Assembly (NCBI RefSeq): GCF_902497785.1
Contig: NZ_CABVHK010000010.1
Span: 62,001-126,000, forward strand
Origin: Pseudomonas fluorescens
Lineage (GTDB): Bacteria; Pseudomonadota; Gammaproteobacteria; Pseudomonadales; Pseudomonadaceae
Length of the DNA: 64,000 bases
Reading direction: 5' to 3'
The position numbers were made by a program, and so were the translations under genes. Positions 1 through 8,697 of the stretch are shown here, in pieces. The notes under the pieces are model-generated. The model searched no databases and was not told where the DNA came from. It worked only from the letters and a program-made list of their open reading frames with translations. Each line of letters opens with the position of its first letter. Position 1 is the first letter of the stretch.

Positions 1-310
1 AGGTTTCCGGATTTTGCGCCAGTTCGACCATCTCAGCCATTTCAGGAATAGCGATGGTGTCCAGCACTTCCCGGGTCAACAGCAGCTCTGCCCGAGGCGC
101 ATTGGCCTGAGGCAAACGATAGAAACCGGCAATTTCGTGACACAGCCCCAGCAGCGCTCCGTAGAGATGAAACAATGCCGATTCGCGCCCGGCCTGAATC
201 AGCGCCAGGGAATTCATCGCCCGCCCCTCTTCGGCTTTGGCCAGCGCTTCTAGCGACAAGCCGGCGAAATAGATCTTCTGGTTGGTACGGGTATAAAGTT
301 CGTGGGCCAT
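1..310 (-). CDS. DUF6586-like protein, 3' part cut by window edge
   Basis: The reading frame opens with an ATG at 308-310 and stays open to the window edge, giving about 103 residues beginning MAHELYTRTNQKIYFAGLSL. I recognise this as the small cytoplasmic protein that lies next to topA in Pseudomonas (DUF6586 in my memory). No catalytic motif is visible; the visible part looks alpha-helical and rich in Ala, Leu and Glu. It is on the same strand as topA and downstream of it, separated by a REP pair. The function is unknown and the C-terminus is outside the window. Confidence 0.7.
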   Translation of the reverse strand, partial: MAHELYTRTNQKIYFAGLSLEALAKAEEGRAMNSLALIQAGRESALFHLYGALLGLCHEIAGFYRLPQANAPRAELLLTREVLDTIAIPEMAEMVELAQNPET

Positions 311-353
311 GACGGCAGCCTCCACAACGAAATAATTGCTTCACGCCGGTCAT

Positions 354-452
354 GCAGGAGCGAGCTTGCTCGCGAAGGACGTCAACGATAACGCGGGATG
401 CCTGACACCCCGCGGCGCTCTCAGGTTCATCGCGAGCGAGCTCGCTCCTACA
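354..452. repeat. REP pair (class 1, GGAGCGAGC type)
   Basis: Two inverted copies of a REP unit (GGAGCGAGCTTGCTCGCGA and its complement) flank about 60 bp. They fill the gap between topA and the next gene on the minus strand. This is the typical REPIN arrangement in the P. fluorescens group. Confidence 0.85.
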
Positions 453-465
453 AGGTCTTGCGATT

Positions 466-3093
466 TTAAACCTTCGCAGCCGGTCGCTTGTCCTCGACCT
501 TCCATTTGCCACCATCATAGAACGCCTTCCAGCCAGTCGGCTTACCGTCGACTTCCGTCTGTACGTACTGCTCTTTGGTCTTGCGGCTGTATCGAATCAC
601 CGCAGGCAGCCCATCCGGGTCTTTCTTCGGCGCTTCGCAGAGGAAGTGGTACTTCGGATCGATCTCATCCTTGTGCGGCACGATTTCCATGACCAGCGGT
701 GCACGGGTCTCGCGGTTTTTCGGGAACTGGCTCGCGGCCAGGAACAGCCCGGAAGCACCATCGCGCAAGATGTAAGTGTCGTTGACCTTTTCGCATTTCA
801 GCTCGGGCATCTTCACCGGGTCCATTTTCGGCGGCGCCGCGTCGCCGCTTTTCAGCAGTTTGCGGGTGTTTTTGCAGGTTGCGTTGGTGCAACCGAAAAA
901 CTTGCCGAAACGGCCGGTCTTGAGTTGCATCTCACTGCCGCACTTGTCGCATTCCAGGCTCGGACCTTCATAGCCCTTGATGCGGTAAGTACCCTCTTCG
1001 ATCTCATAGCCAGCGCAATCCGGGTTATTACCGCAGATGTGCAGCTTGCGCTTTTCGTCGAGCAGGTAAGCATCCATTGCCGTACTGCAGATCGGGCAAC
1101 GATGCTTGCCACGCAGCACCAGCGATTCCGACTCACCCTCGTCGTCCGCGGCGATTTCATCGCCCGGCACCAGGTTGACGGTGGCCTTGCAGCGCTCTTT
1201 CGGCGGCAGGCTGTAACCCGAGCAACCGAGGAAAACGCCGGTCGAGGCGGTACGAATCTGCATCGGACGACCGCAGGTCAGGCACGGAATGTCGGTCATC
1301 ACCGGCTGGTTGGCACGCATGCCGCTTTCCGGGCTTTCCGCTACTTCGAGCTTTTTCTTGAAGTCCCCGTAAAACTCGTCGAGCACGCTTTTCCAGTCGC
1401 GCTCGCCCTGTGCCACGTCATCGAGATTCTCTTCCATGCCGGCGGTGAAGCCGTAGTCCATGAGATTGGAGAAACTCTCGGACAGACGCTCGGTAACGAT
1501 GTCCCCCATCTTTTCCGAGTAGAAACGACGGTTGTGCAGCGCCACGTAGCCGCGGTCCTGAATGGTCGAAATGATTGCTGCATAAGTCGAAGGACGACCG
1601 ATACCGCGTTTTTCCATTTCTTTAACCAGGCTCGCTTCCGAGTAACGCGCCGGTGGCTTGGTGAAGTGCTGGGTCGGATCAAGCTTGATCAGCTTCATCG
1701 CATCGCCCTGAGCCATATCCGGCAGCACGTCGTCATCGCCAGGCTTGGCAATTTGCGGCATGACGCGGGTGTAACCGTCGAACTTCAGGATACGGCCCTT
1801 GGCGCGCAGCTCGAAGTCGCCGGCACCGACAGTGACGGTGGTCGACAGGTATTGCGCGGGCAACATCTGGCAGGCGAGGAACTGGCGCCAGATCAGCTCG
1901 TACAGCCGCTCTGCATCACGCTCCATGCCCGACAGCTTGCTTGGCTCGGTGTTGGCGTCAGACGGACGAATCGCTTCGTGAGCCTCTTGTGCGCCTTCCT
2001 TGCTGCTGTAGACGTTCGGATTTTCCGGCAGGTATTTCTTGCCGAACTCGCTTTCAATATAAGAGCGCGCCATCGTCACGGCATCGGCCGAGAGGTTGGT
2101 GGAGTCGGTACGCATGTACGTGATGTAGCCCGCTTCGTACAGACGCTGGGCCATCATCATGGTTTTCTTCACACCGAAGCCCAGGCGGTTACTCGCGGCC
2201 TGCTGCAAGGTGGACGTAATGAACGGCGCCGACGGTTTGCTGCTGGTCGGTTTGTCTTCACGCTTGACGATGCTGTAGCTGGAAGCCTTGAGCTTCTCCA
2301 GCGCGGCCATGGCCTGGGCTTCGTTCAGCGGCTTGAAGGCTTCGCCTTTTTCACGAGCCACGTCGAAGCGCACGGTAGCGCCTTTGGCGGTGCCGAGGTC
2401 AGCGTGGACTTCCCAGTATTCTTCCGGATTGAACGCACGGATTTCGCGCTCACGCTCAACCACCAGTTTTACCGCAACCGATTGCACGCGACCGGCAGAC
2501 AGGCCTCGCGCGATCTTCGCCCACAGCAGCGGCGAAACCATGTAACCCACCACGCGGTCGAGGAATCGACGCGCCTGCTGGGCGTTTACACGGTCGATGT
2601 CCAGCTCGCCCGGCTTGGAAAAGGCTTCCTGAATCGCCTTCTTGGTGATTTCGTTAAAGACCACGCGCTTGTAGCGGCTGTCGTCACCACCGATGGCTTC
2701 GCGCAGGTGCCAGGCAATGGCTTCCCCCTCGCGATCCAAGTCGGTTGCGAGATAGATGGTGTCAGCATCTTTGGCGAGCCGGCGCAGCTCTTCGATGACC
2801 TTCTCTTTGCCCGGGAGGATCTCGTACTTGGCTTTCCAGCCATGATCGGGATCGACACCCATGCGCGAGACCAGCTGCTTGCGCGCCTTCTCTTTCGGCG
2901 TGAGCACCGGACCTTCACCCGCGGCGGCCTTGCCGCGCTTGGCGGCTGGCTCTTTGCTGGCGCTAGCCGAACCGCTGGTGGGCAGGTCTCGGATATGGCC
3001 GATACTCGACTTCACCACGTATTGGTTACCCAGATACTTGTTGATGGTCTTGGCCTTAGCCGGGGATTCCACAATGACCAGCGATTTGCCCAT
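466..3093 (-). CDS. topA: DNA topoisomerase I
   Basis: Type IA topoisomerase (875 aa) that relaxes negative supercoils through a transient 5'-phosphotyrosine link. The N-terminal Toprim domain starts MGKSLVIVESPAKAKTI and has the acidic DLDREGE motif at residues 118-124. The active-site tyrosine is Y326 in GYITYMRTDSTN. The C-terminal third holds topoisomerase zinc-finger repeats (CLTCGRP, CPICSTA, CDKCGSE with partner cysteines) and a basic tail. The length agrees with Pseudomonas TopA. The start is the ATG at 3091-3093. A sigma70-type promoter lies 60-90 bp upstream. The gene appears to be monocistronic. Confidence 0.97.
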   Translation of the reverse strand: MGKSLVIVESPAKAKTINKYLGNQYVVKSSIGHIRDLPTSGSASASKEPAAKRGKAAAGEGPVLTPKEKARKQLVSRMGVDPDHGWKAKYEILPGKEKVIEELRRLAKDADTIYLATDLDREGEAIAWHLREAIGGDDSRYKRVVFNEITKKAIQEAFSKPGELDIDRVNAQQARRFLDRVVGYMVSPLLWAKIARGLSAGRVQSVAVKLVVEREREIRAFNPEEYWEVHADLGTAKGATVRFDVAREKGEAFKPLNEAQAMAALEKLKASSYSIVKREDKPTSSKPSAPFITSTLQQAASNRLGFGVKKTMMMAQRLYEAGYITYMRTDSTNLSADAVTMARSYIESEFGKKYLPENPNVYSSKEGAQEAHEAIRPSDANTEPSKLSGMERDAERLYELIWRQFLACQMLPAQYLSTTVTVGAGDFELRAKGRILKFDGYTRVMPQIAKPGDDDVLPDMAQGDAMKLIKLDPTQHFTKPPARYSEASLVKEMEKRGIGRPSTYAAIISTIQDRGYVALHNRRFYSEKMGDIVTERLSESFSNLMDYGFTAGMEENLDDVAQGERDWKSVLDEFYGDFKKKLEVAESPESGMRANQPVMTDIPCLTCGRPMQIRTASTGVFLGCSGYSLPPKERCKATVNLVPGDEIAADDEGESESLVLRGKHRCPICSTAMDAYLLDEKRKLHICGNNPDCAGYEIEEGTYRIKGYEGPSLECDKCGSEMQLKTGRFGKFFGCTNATCKNTRKLLKSGDAAPPKMDPVKMPELKCEKVNDTYILRDGASGLFLAASQFPKNRETRAPLVMEIVPHKDEIDPKYHFLCEAPKKDPDGLPAVIRYSRKTKEQYVQTEVDGKPTGWKAFYDGGKWKVEDKRPAAKV

Positions 3094-3153
3094 GGATCAG
3101 AAAATTCCTGAATTCTAGAAGTGAAAGGCGGTTGGCGCCTGACGCGGCACCGC

Positions 3154-3182
3154 TATATATAGTGGCTACAAGATGAGGTCAA
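3154..3182 (-). promoter_or_regulatory. Sigma70-type promoter of topA
   Basis: On the minus strand a -35 hexamer TTGACC (plus positions 3177-3182) and a -10 TATATA (3154-3159) are separated by exactly 17 bp. They lie 61 bp upstream of the topA ATG. The -10 is inside a short palindromic AT tract (CTATATATAG), which could make promoter opening sensitive to supercoiling; topA is a gene known for that type of control. The motifs are seen directly; the regulation is inferred. Confidence 0.7.
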
Positions 3183-3207
3183 GCGCAGGGTATTGCGCGC
3201 ACTCAGC

Positions 3208-3444
3208 TTATGGCTTCGAAAAAAGGCTCGGTTCGGCCTGCACCAAAGCAAAGCGTGGCACCTGTTCGCCGTCAACCTCGACCGACTCCAGGAACATGCT
3301 CAAGGGACGCACCCAAAAGCCGTAATCGCCATACAGGGCTTGGTAGAAGACCACTTGTTCTTCGGTTTCCGAGTGCTGCGCAACACTGAATACGCGGTAC
3401 TGCGGACCTTTGTAATGTTGGTAGAGCCCAGGTTGTATCGGCAT
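3208..3444 (-). CDS. DUF1653 domain protein
   Basis: Small protein (78 aa) starting MPIQPGLYQHYKGPQYRVFS, a DUF1653-type fold built mostly of beta strands. The key pattern is YxHYKG..Y.V, then FYxALYG..GFWVRPL. The biochemical role is unknown. I chose the ATG at 3444 because GAGAGGG sits 7 nt upstream; an in-frame TTG 18 nt earlier has no such site. It lies between topA and fadA on the same strand, downstream of the fadA terminator. Confidence 0.85.
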   Translation of the reverse strand: MPIQPGLYQHYKGPQYRVFSVAQHSETEEQVVFYQALYGDYGFWVRPLSMFLESVEVDGEQVPRFALVQAEPSLFSKP

Positions 3445-3500
3445 GCTTTGGCCCTCTCTCAAATCTTTTCAAAAAAAAAACAAAAATAAATTCAGAAAAA

Positions 3501-3525
3501 CAAAAACCGGGGCACTTGGCCCCGG
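3501..3525 (-). terminator. Rho-independent terminator of fadBA
   Basis: On the minus strand the sequence CCGGGGC-CAAGT-GCCCCGG is followed by TTTTTG and a further T-rich stretch. It starts about 19 nt after the fadA stop codon. Confidence 0.85.
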
Positions 3526-3543
3526 CTTCCGTCAACGGAACGC

Positions 3544-4719
3544 TTAAACGCGTTCGAAGACGGTGGAGATGCCTTGGCCGAGACCAATGCACATGGTAGC
3601 TACCCCGAAGGTGCCGCCATTTTGCTTCATCACGTTCAACAGCGTGCCGGAAATACGCGCACCGGAGCAGCCGAACGGGTGACCCAGGGCAATGGCGCCG
3701 CCGTGCAGGTTAACCTTCTCGTTCATCTTGTCGAGCACTTTCAGATCTTTCAACACGGGCAGAGCCTGTGCGGCGAAAGCTTCGTTGAGTTCGAAGAAGT
3801 CGATATCGTTAATGCCAAGGCCTGCGCGCTTCAGGGCTTTCTGGGTCGCCGGTACTGGACCATAGCCCATGATTGCCGGGTCTACACCTGCCACTGCCAT
3901 CGAACGAATCACCGCCAGAGGCTGGATGCCCAGGTCCTGTGCACGTTGCGCCGACATCACGATCATGCACGAAGCACCGTCGGTGATCTGCGACGAGGTA
4001 CCGGCTGTCACGGTGCCGCCCTTCGGGTTAAACGCTGGCTTCAACGCCGCCAGGCTTTCCAGGGTCGTTTCCGGACGAATGGTTTCGTCGTAGTCGAACA
4101 GTTTCAGGAAACCGTTCTCGTCATAGCCCTGCATCGGGATGATTTCGTCTTTGAACTTGCCTTCCACAGTTGCCTTGTGGGCGAGCTGGTGGGAGCGCAC
4201 GCCGAAAGCGTCCTGCTGTTCGCGAGTGATGCCGTGCATTTTGCCGAGCATTTCAGCGGTCAGGCCCATCATGCCCGAGGCTTTTGCCGCGTACAGCGAC
4301 ATGTGCGGGTTCGGATCGACGCCGTGCATCATGCTCACGTGGCCCATGTGCTCAACGCCGCCGACGACGAACACGTCACCGTTGCCGGTCATGATCGCTT
4401 GCGCGGCAGTGTGCAGCGCGCTCATCGACGAGCCACACAGGCGGCTGACGGTCTGGCCGGCAGCGGTGTGCGGGATCTGCGTCATCAACGATGCCATGCG
4501 GGCGATGTTCCAGCCCTGCTCCAGGGTCTGGTTCACACAGCCCCAGATCACGTCTTCGACTTCGTTCGGGTCGACCTTGACGTTGCGTTCCAGCAATTTG
4601 CTGATCAGGTGCGCCGACATGTCTTCAGCGCGGGTGTTGCGGTGCATGCCGCCCTTGGAGCGGCCCATCGGAGTACGACCGAAGTCGACAATCACGACGT
4701 CTCTTGGATTCAAGCTCAT
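3544..4719 (-). CDS. fadA: 3-ketoacyl-CoA thiolase, beta subunit of fatty-acid oxidation complex
   Basis: Thiolase (391 aa) that cleaves 3-ketoacyl-CoA with CoA in the last step of beta-oxidation. It forms an alpha2beta2 complex with FadB. The nucleophile is C95 in SRLCGSSMSALH. The C-terminal half has the NEAFA motif, the GGAIALGHPFGCSG loop with its His, and the second active Cys in the MCIGLGQG end. It follows fadB by 32 bp on the same strand, so the two form the operon fadBA. The length is that of E. coli and Pseudomonas FadA. Confidence 0.96.
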   Translation of the reverse strand: MSLNPRDVVIVDFGRTPMGRSKGGMHRNTRAEDMSAHLISKLLERNVKVDPNEVEDVIWGCVNQTLEQGWNIARMASLMTQIPHTAAGQTVSRLCGSSMSALHTAAQAIMTGNGDVFVVGGVEHMGHVSMMHGVDPNPHMSLYAAKASGMMGLTAEMLGKMHGITREQQDAFGVRSHQLAHKATVEGKFKDEIIPMQGYDENGFLKLFDYDETIRPETTLESLAALKPAFNPKGGTVTAGTSSQITDGASCMIVMSAQRAQDLGIQPLAVIRSMAVAGVDPAIMGYGPVPATQKALKRAGLGINDIDFFELNEAFAAQALPVLKDLKVLDKMNEKVNLHGGAIALGHPFGCSGARISGTLLNVMKQNGGTFGVATMCIGLGQGISTVFERV

Positions 4720-4751
4720 AAAATTTCACTCTCGCTCAAGTGTTGGGACGC

Positions 4752-6899
4752 TTAACCGAAGAACCGTTGGCCGGTTTTGGCCATTTCACGCAGTTTTGCG
4801 GTCGGGTGGTACAGCGCGCCCAAATCAGCGTACTGGTCAGCCAGGGCAACGAACTCGGCGACACCGATCGAATCGATGTAGCGCAGCGCACCGCCACGGA
4901 ATGGAGGGAAGCCAATGCCGTAGACCAGACCCATGTCGGCTTCGGCAGCGGTCTCGACGATACCGTCTTCCAGGCAACGCACGGTCTCCAGGCACAGCGG
5001 GATCATCATCCAGTTGATGATGTCTTCGTCAGTGACTTCGCGCTGCTCGTAAACGATCGGCTTGAGCACTTCCAGCACCGAAGGATCGGCAACTTTCTTC
5101 TGCTTGCCCTTCTTGTCGGTCTCGTAGGCGTAGAAACCCTTGCCATTCTTCTGGCCCAGGCGCTTGGCTTCGTAGAGCACATCGATCGCCGAACGACGGT
5201 CGTCTTTCATGCGGTCCGGGAAGCCTTCAGCCATGACGTCACGACCGTGGTGACCGGTGTCGATGCCGACCACGTCCATCAGGTACGCCGGGCCCATTGG
5301 CCAGCCGAATTTTTCCATGACCTTGTCGATGCGCACGAAGTCCACACCGGCGCTGACCAGCTTGGCGAAACCACCGAAGTACGGGAACAGGACGCGGTTG
5401 ACCAGGAAGCCCGGGCAGTCGTTGACGACGATCGGGTTCTTGCCCATTTTCTTGGCGTAGGCCACGGTGGTGGCAACAGCCAGTTCGCTGGACTTCTCGC
5501 CGCGAATCACTTCAACCAGCGGCATCATGTGCACCGGGTTGAAGAAGTGCATGCCGACGAAGTTTTCCGGACGCTTGAGGGCCTTGGCCAGCAAGGTGAT
5601 GGAAATGGTCGAGGTGTTGGACGCGAGGATGGTGTCCTCTTTGACCTTGTCTTCGACTTCAGCGAGAACGGCCTGCTTGACCTTTGGGTTCTCGACAACA
5701 GCTTCGACGACCAGGTCGACGTGACCGAAGTCACCGTAGGACAGGGTCGGACGAATGCCGTTGAGCACTTCAGCCATTTTCGCTGCGGTCATGCGACCTT
5801 TATCAACGCGGCTCACCAGCAACTTGGCGGCTTCTGCCAGGCCTTGCTCGATACCGTGCTCGTTGATGTCTTTCATCAGGATCGGCGTGCCTTTGGAGGC
5901 CGACTGATACGCGATACCGCCACCCATGATGCCGGCGCCCAGTACGGCAGCCTGCTTCACGTCTTTGGCGATTTCGTCGTAGGCCTTGGCCTTCTTCTTC
6001 AACTCCTGATCGTTCAGGAACAGACCGATCAAGCTCTGCGCGGCAGAGGTCTTGGCCAGTTTGACGAAACCCGCAGCTTCGACTTCCAGCGCTTTGTCGC
6101 GACCGAAGTTCGCCGCTTTCTGGATGGTCTTGATGGCTTCAACCGGCGCCGGGTAGTTCGGGCCAGCCTGGCCTGCCACGAAACCTTTGGCGGTTTCGAA
6201 AGCCATCATCTGTTCGATGGCGTTCAGCTTCAGCTTTTCCAGCTTCGGCTGACGTTTGGCCTTGTAGTCAAATTCGCCGGAGATGGCGCGTTTGATCAGT
6301 TCCAGAGCGGCTTCCTGGAGTTTCTCAGGGGCAACCACGGCGTCCACTGCGCCGACTTTCAGCGCGTCTTCAGCACGGTTTTCCTTGCCGGCGGCAATCC
6401 ACTCGATCGCATTGTCGGCACCGATCAGGCGCGGCAGACGCACGGTGCCGCCGAAGCCCGGGTAGATGCCCAGCTTGACTTCCGGCAGACCAATCTTGGC
6501 CGTGACGGACATGACGCGGTAGTCCGCCGCCAGGCACATTTCCAGACCGCCACCCAGGGCGATGCCGTTGATCGCGGCGACAGTCGGGACATTGAGGTCT
6601 TCGAAATCGCTGAAAATCTTGTTGGCTTCCAGGTTGCCAGCAACAAGCTCTGCATCAGGCAGCTTGAAGTTCTCGACGAATTCGGTGATGTCGGCGCCGA
6701 CGATGAACACGTCCTTGCCGCTGCTGACGATCACACCCTTGATCGAAGCATCTGCCTTGATGGTGTCTACGGCCTGACGCAATTCGTTCAGGGTTAGACG
6801 GTTGAACTTGTTGACGGACTCACCCTTGAGGTCGAATTTCAATTCGACGATGCCACTTTCAAGAGCCGTAACCGTGATGGCTTTACCTTCGTAAATCAT
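4752..6899 (-). CDS. fadB: Multifunctional fatty-acid oxidation complex, alpha subunit
   Basis: Protein of 715 aa that joins enoyl-CoA hydratase/isomerase (N-terminal crotonase fold, with GGGLEMCLAADYR) and 3-hydroxyacyl-CoA dehydrogenase (Rossmann motif GAGIMGGGIAY around residue 320, then the 3HCDH domains with HFFNPVHMMPLVE). The start is the ATG at 6897-6899 preceded by GGAGATCAG; the frame stays open upstream to a TTG at 7046, but that would overlap the palindromic promoter region. It is the first gene of fadBA. In Pseudomonas this operon is repressed by PsrA and induced by long-chain fatty acids; see the inverted repeat at 7038-7054. Confidence 0.96.
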   Translation of the reverse strand: MIYEGKAITVTALESGIVELKFDLKGESVNKFNRLTLNELRQAVDTIKADASIKGVIVSSGKDVFIVGADITEFVENFKLPDAELVAGNLEANKIFSDFEDLNVPTVAAINGIALGGGLEMCLAADYRVMSVTAKIGLPEVKLGIYPGFGGTVRLPRLIGADNAIEWIAAGKENRAEDALKVGAVDAVVAPEKLQEAALELIKRAISGEFDYKAKRQPKLEKLKLNAIEQMMAFETAKGFVAGQAGPNYPAPVEAIKTIQKAANFGRDKALEVEAAGFVKLAKTSAAQSLIGLFLNDQELKKKAKAYDEIAKDVKQAAVLGAGIMGGGIAYQSASKGTPILMKDINEHGIEQGLAEAAKLLVSRVDKGRMTAAKMAEVLNGIRPTLSYGDFGHVDLVVEAVVENPKVKQAVLAEVEDKVKEDTILASNTSTISITLLAKALKRPENFVGMHFFNPVHMMPLVEVIRGEKSSELAVATTVAYAKKMGKNPIVVNDCPGFLVNRVLFPYFGGFAKLVSAGVDFVRIDKVMEKFGWPMGPAYLMDVVGIDTGHHGRDVMAEGFPDRMKDDRRSAIDVLYEAKRLGQKNGKGFYAYETDKKGKQKKVADPSVLEVLKPIVYEQREVTDEDIINWMMIPLCLETVRCLEDGIVETAAEADMGLVYGIGFPPFRGGALRYIDSIGVAEFVALADQYADLGALYHPTAKLREMAKTGQRFFG

Positions 6900-7037
6900 C
6901 AACTGATCTCCACGATATGGAAGCTGAACAGTACACGTCGGACGCAGGCGGATGGCTTGGCAGTGACGTTTACCGTCGATGCTACGCTCATCCACCCGAC
7001 ACACCCGCCAACGCGATAGTCGGGATTCTGTAGGAGC

Positions 7038-7075
7038 CGTTTGCAATACAAACGCTCAATTCATACGCCCGTTTG
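7038..7075. promoter_or_regulatory. GTTTG/CAAAC inverted repeats upstream of fadB
   Basis: CGTTTG-N5-CAAACG occupies 7038-7054, and a further CGTTTG lies at 7070-7075. These pentamers are the half sites reported for PsrA (consensus G/C-AAAC-N2-4-GTTTG/C as I recall it), but here the inner pair is in everted order. They lie 140-175 bp upstream of the fadB start. This is a candidate operator only. Confidence 0.35.
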
Positions 7076-7279
7076 ATTTGGGTACGTCACCTTCACGGAA
7101 TTTCCGACAATTGTCAATCGCCCAAAATACGGGTTGAAACGCGACTTTCCGGTCATTTCTGTAGGACGTAGCCCTGCAACACGCGCATGCATGCGAAGTC
7201 ATTCATAGAATCAATAGTTAGAAAAGTCGCCCTAATTCGCGGCAGCCTTTGTTTAAAGGGCTACGCTAGCGCAGACGTT

Positions 7280-7388
7280 GAAAAAAATTTGAACGCTATT
7301 GGCGAATGCCCAGCGTAAGATCAGCCAACACCGAATTTCCGGCCTGCCTGGCCAACTCCAGCCCGATGATGAATGTCGGGCTTTTTAT
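7280..7388 (+). ncRNA. Candidate small RNA with orphan terminator
   Basis: The 626-bp gap between fadB and the next gene has no convincing reading frame. It contains three hairpins in a row on the plus strand: TTGGC/GCCAA (7299-7303 with 7324-7328), GGCC-TGCCT-GGCC (7341-7353) and AGCCCGA/TCGGGCT (7360-7382) followed by TTTTT. No plus-strand gene precedes this terminator. That layout fits an sRNA of about 90-110 nt, but the 5' end and promoter are not clear. Further upstream, GCGACTTT at 7141-7148 pairs with AAAGTCGC at 7223-7230. Confidence 0.35.
7360..7386 (+). terminator. Rho-independent terminator, plus strand
   Basis: A seven-base-pair stem (AGCCCGA/TCGGGCT, 7360-7366 with 7376-7382) and a run of T at 7382-7386. 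It would end any plus-strand transcript from the fadB-upstream region. Confidence 0.7.
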
Positions 7389-7413
7389 TGCCCAGACAAT
7401 GCGGATACGCCTC

Positions 7414-7515
7414 CTGTAGGAGCGAGCTCGCTCGCGATGGTCGCCAACGATAACGCTGGGTGCCTGACAATCAGCGGTGTTCTCAGGTTTTTCGCGAGCA
7501 AGCTCGCTCCTACAA
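7414..7515. repeat. REP pair (class 1)
   Basis: Inverted copies of GTAGGAGCGAGC-TCGCTCGCGA type units separated by about 55 bp, just downstream of the minus-strand gene that ends at 7526. Confidence 0.85.
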
Positions 7516-7525
7516 GGGATCGTGG

Positions 7526-7963
7526 TCAGGCGAGGGCTTTGAGGGTTGCATCGATTTGTTGCAAAACCGTCGCTTCGCCCTTCTCGCCCCAATACAAGGT
7601 GATCATTTGCTTGTCGGCTTCGACTTTGTAGACGTTGGCCGGCAATTTCTCGAAATAATTGAGCAGCGCCCGATCCTCACAGGCTTCCTGCCACTGATTC
7701 ACCCACATTCCCGGTGACTTCTGCCAGTAACTCCAGCACGCCGGCTGATTGCCGCGACGCGGGCGATGGTACTGCGCGCAGGGGCTGGGCGGCTCCTGGC
7801 TGAGCCAGTGCGGCCATTCCTGAGGTGCCAATTGCATGGCCAGGCCAATGCGTCGCGCCTCCATGCGCAAAGCCATCCGTCCGCTCTGACCACGGGACGG
7901 CCGCAACCATGCCAGCGGGCTCAGAACCACTAACAGGATTGACACCACTATCCAGACCGTCAT
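7526..7963 (-). CDS. Small membrane-anchored protein of unknown function
   Basis: 145-aa protein with one N-terminal membrane segment (about residues 3-19, WIVVSILLVVLSPLAWL) followed by a soluble part rich in Trp, Gln and Arg. The C-terminal half includes three cysteines (CAQYHRP, CWSYWQK, CEDRALL). In Pseudomonas a conserved hypothetical gene occupies this place between fadB and a universal stress gene. I know no function for it. It is transcribed away from the usp gene and its start is the ATG at 7961-7963. Confidence 0.75.
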   Translation of the reverse strand: MTVWIVVSILLVVLSPLAWLRPSRGQSGRMALRMEARRIGLAMQLAPQEWPHWLSQEPPSPCAQYHRPRRGNQPACWSYWQKSPGMWVNQWQEACEDRALLNYFEKLPANVYKVEADKQMITLYWGEKGEATVLQQIDATLKALA

Positions 7964-8067
7964 ATCTGTACTCCCGATTCTTGATGAGCGCTTTGGATCA
8001 CTTTGAAACCAATGCGCTTGAAACCAGCCATACTTACCAATATTGCAATCCTCAGGAGGAGCACCTC

Positions 8068-8508
8068 ATGCCCTACACCCACATTCTGGTCGCTGTAGAT
8101 CTAACCGAAGAGTGCGATCCTGTAATCCACCGCGCTCGCGAATTGTCGGTGAGCAATGGTGCGAAGTTGTCTCTGGTACACATTGTCGAGCCGATGGCCA
8201 TGGCCTTTGGTGGCGACGTGCCGATGGACCTGTCGCAACTGCAACAGCAGCAGTTTGATCAGGCCAAGGAGCGCCTGGATCGACTGATCGTGAAGTATCC
8301 GGAACTCTCCAAAGAATACAGCCACCTGACCTACGGCCAACCCCGACAGGAGATTCACCATCTGGCCAAGGAACAAACCTGCGACCTGATCGTGGTCGGC
8401 AGCCATGGCCGGCATGGCCTGGCATTGCTGCTGGGCTCCACCGCCAATGACGTGCTGCACGGTGCACCTTGCGATGTGCTTGCGGTGCGCCTGCAAAAGA
8501 AAAGCTGA
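8068..8508 (+). CDS. Universal stress protein, UspA family
   Basis: Cytoplasmic protein (146 aa) of the UspA fold. The N-terminal strand is YTHILVAVDLTEE and the C-terminal nucleotide-binding loop fits G-2x-G-9x-G-S/T (GSHGRHGLALLLGST), so it is probably of the ATP-binding type. The start ATG has an excellent AGGAGG 8 nt upstream. A longer in-frame opening from 7825 runs across the divergent gene and is not used. The leader holds two direct copies of TTGAAACCA (8003-8011 and 8018-8026) of unknown meaning. Members of this family help survival in stasis or low oxygen. Confidence 0.93.
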   Translation: MPYTHILVAVDLTEECDPVIHRARELSVSNGAKLSLVHIVEPMAMAFGGDVPMDLSQLQQQQFDQAKERLDRLIVKYPELSKEYSHLTYGQPRQEIHHLAKEQTCDLIVVGSHGRHGLALLLGSTANDVLHGAPCDVLAVRLQKKS

Positions 8509-8520
8509 CACACCGTCCCA

Positions 8521-8612
8521 GTGTGGGAGCGAGCTTGCTCGCGATGGCGATCGAGCATTCAACACTTTTGTTGACTGTCAGTCCGCCATCGCGAGCAAGC
8601 TCGCTCCCACAG
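8521..8612. repeat. REP pair (class 1)
   Basis: GTGGGAGCGAGC-TTGCTCGCGATGG and its inverted copy, with about 45 bp between them, 12 bp after the usp stop codon. Confidence 0.85.
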
Positions 8613-8646
8613 GATCCGCGCCAGTTTGCAGATCGCATTACATACG

Positions 8647-8684
8647 AAAAGCCCGGCATTCATCACTGAACGCCGGGCTTTTTT
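8647..8684. terminator. Bidirectional terminator between usp and uup
   Basis: AAAAGCCCGGC at 8647-8657 pairs with GCCGGGCTTTTTT from 8672. The A run before and T run after the stem let it serve both convergent genes. Confidence 0.9.
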
Positions 8685-8697
8685 GTTACTGGATCAA

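Noticed and set aside
354..452. REP pairs as CRISPR repeats
   Set aside because: Copies are inverted, scattered after different genes and not regularly spaced, and no cas gene is present.
646..3111. 821-codon open frame on the plus strand opposite topA
   Set aside because: It mirrors topA codon bias on the other strand, has a composition rich in Arg, His and Leu without any domain, and topA is certain.
4740..6797. 685-codon plus-strand frame opposite fadB
   Set aside because: A shadow of fadB; no recognisable motif and no ribosome site.
7299..7631. 110-codon plus-strand frame after fadB
   Set aside because: It crosses the terminator and a REP pair, so it is not a real protein; the region is treated as a possible sRNA instead.
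7981..8002. TTGAT...ATCAC before the universal stress gene as an Anr box
   Set aside because: The half sites are separated by about 11 bases instead of four.
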